Shown here piece by piece: positions 12,305-13,333 of a stretch of DNA of 13,333 nucleotides. Each line of letters starts with the position of its first letter. Position 1 is the first letter of the stretch. A model generated the notes under the pieces. It made no database searches. It had not been told where the DNA came from and was given only the letters and a program-made list of their open reading frames with translations. Where the stretch lies: positions 1 through 13,333 of the forward strand of contig JAWOHX010000043.1 of assembly GCA_046484975.1 (NCBI GenBank), written 5' to 3'. A program made the position numbers and the translations under genes. This stretch comes from JAWOHX01 sp046484975 (GTDB lineage Bacteria; Bacillota; Clostridia; DUPQ01).

Positions 12305-13333
12305 ATGAAAATACTTCATCTCATCGGCGGCGGAGACATCGGAGGGGCAAAGGTCCACGTCCTTTCCCTGGTCAGCCGTCTGAGCCGGGACATGGACATT
12401 CGCCTCGTGTCCTACCGTCACGGGAGCTTTTCAGATGAGGCCTTGAAAATGGGCATCGCCAGTGAAGTGATCCGAACCGGAAGTTTCTTCCGGGATGTCA
12501 GGCAGACCGTCCGGCTCATTAAAAAGGAGAGGTATGATGTCATCCATTGTCATGGGGCGAAGGGAAATATCATCGGATACCTGTGCAGGCGCAAAACAAG
12601 AACCCCATTGATTTCAACCCTCCACAGTGATTACAGGCTCGACTATATCCATAGTCTCTTCAAGACCGTGACCCTTGGACTGGCCAACGCATTTGTTCTG
12701 CGTCGGATGGATGCCCTGGTCCCTGTGACGGGGAATTTCAAGAAAATGCTCATTTCCCGTGGTTTCAACCCCAACCGCATCTACACCATCCACAACGGCA
12801 TGGATTTCAAAAAGCCCGTGAACACATATACAAGGGAAAGCCTTTGCAGGAAATTCCACATCCCTTTCGAGGAGAATATGATCCTCGTGGGCATCCTCGC
12901 CCGCCTCTATCCGGTGAAAAGCATCGACACCCTCATCGAGGCTGCAAGGCTGGTGAAGACACAGAACAAGAAAGTGAAGTTTCTCATCGGTGGAGAGGGC
13001 GAAGACTACAGAAAACTGGATGCCCTGGTTAAAAAATACCGCCTCCAGGACACCTGCTATTTCCTGGGATGGCTGAAGGACCCATACGAACTCATGAGTG
13101 TCATCGACATCAGTGTTCTTACTTCCATCAGCGAAGGCCTTCCCTACAGCCTCCTGGAAGGGGCCCTGTTCCGGAAAGCCACCATTTCCACGGCTGTAGG
13201 AGGCATCCCGGACCTTATCAAGCACAATGTGAACGGCTATCTTCTGAAACCGAAGGACGTCCAGTCCCTTGTCGGGCATATCCTGGACTTGGCCGGGGAC
13301 CAGGAAAAGAGGAAACTGTTTGGAAGCCGCCTC
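12305..13333 (+). CDS. GT4-family glycosyltransferase (C-terminus beyond window)
   Basis: The frame runs open to the right edge, giving 343 residues. It has the GT-B layout of glycosyltransferase family 4: the glycine-rich N-terminus LIGGGDIGGAKVHVLSL (6-22), DVIHCHGAKGN, then a C-terminal Rossmann domain starting at IPFEENMILVGILARLYPVKSIDTLIEAA, with IGGEGEDYRKL and a nucleotide-sugar-binding SEGLPYSLLEG (E277, E285: the E-x7-E signature). Such enzymes add a sugar from UDP-sugar or similar to lipid or polysaccharide acceptors at the inner face of the membrane. GGAGG at 12295-12299, 5 nt before the ATG, fixes the start. The end and any downstream exopolysaccharide genes are outside the window. 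Confidence 0.88.
   Translation, partial: MKILHLIGGGDIGGAKVHVLSLVSRLSRDMDIRLVSYRHGSFSDEALKMGIASEVIRTGSFFRDVRQTVRLIKKERYDVIHCHGAKGNIIGYLCRRKTRTPLISTLHSDYRLDYIHSLFKTVTLGLANAFVLRRMDALVPVTGNFKKMLISRGFNPNRIYTIHNGMDFKKPVNTYTRESLCRKFHIPFEENMILVGILARLYPVKSIDTLIEAARLVKTQNKKVKFLIGGEGEDYRKLDALVKKYRLQDTCYFLGWLKDPYELMSVIDISVLTSISEGLPYSLLEGALFRKATISTAVGGIPDLIKHNVNGYLLKPKDVQSLVGHILDLAGDQEKRKLFGSRL

Noticed and set aside
12614..13279. Long 221-residue open frame on the minus strand inside the glycosyltransferase gene
   Set aside because: It lies antisense to an unmistakable GT4 gene with a good ribosome binding site, and its translation shows no recognised domain. It is a codon-composition shadow.
1..13333. 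Search for tRNA, rRNA, transposase, integrase, toxin-antitoxin, phage-defence or CRISPR elements
   Set aside because: No such sequence was recognised; every gene with recognisable homology belongs to metabolism, regulation or envelope functions.

Overview
The window reads as chromosomal DNA of a Bacillota (Firmicutes) bacterium, probably an anaerobic carbohydrate fermenter of clostridial or erysipelotrichial type. The reasons are strong AGGAGG-type ribosome binding sites, SigA-like promoters, a PadR / DUF1700 / DUF4097 module that is characteristic of this phylum, and best family resemblance of several housekeeping proteins (for example uridine kinase to that of Bacillus). Base composition looks roughly balanced. 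The finer placement is inference. No tRNA, rRNA, insertion sequence, CRISPR array or phage gene was seen, and genes fill almost all of the window.

Layout. 1-228 (-): N-terminus of an iron-dependent (glycerol-1-phosphate type) dehydrogenase running off the left edge. 383-2187 (+): a padR, DUF1700 and DUF4097 operon with a near-consensus promoter, a palindromic candidate operator in the promoter spacer, and a strong terminator. 2256-2909 (-) and 2998-3576 (+): uridine kinase and an HD-domain hydrolase, divergently transcribed. 3571-4491 (-) and 4645-7370 (+): a PHP-type metallohydrolase diverging from a GH2 glycosidase plus asnA operon, with a perfect 15-bp palindrome over the GH2 promoter. 12214-7365 (-): a cluster of two-domain alpha/beta hydrolase (acetylxylan-esterase-like), thymidine kinase, DUF2961/GH172 glycosidase and a DUF819 membrane protein. 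12305-13333 (+): a GT4 glycosyltransferase cut by the right edge.

How the genes may work together. The GH2 enzyme, the GH172-family enzyme, the esterase-like hydrolase and possibly the DUF819 membrane protein look like parts of a scattered glycan-use locus, broken up by nucleotide and amino-acid genes (udk, tdk, asnA). The GH172/DUF819 pair is the tightest link (8-nt gap). The PadR module looks like a self-contained, autoregulated envelope-stress or membrane-sensing unit. None of this is a clearly new system. The best leads are the GH172/DUF819/esterase/tdk cluster, the tdk lacking most zinc ligands, the promoter palindromes, and a repeated extended -10 promoter 12-mer.

Gene boundaries are very tight. 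Two convergent pairs overlap by 6 bp at their stop codons, GH2/asnA overlap in ATGA, and padR/DUF1700 overlap by 14 nt.
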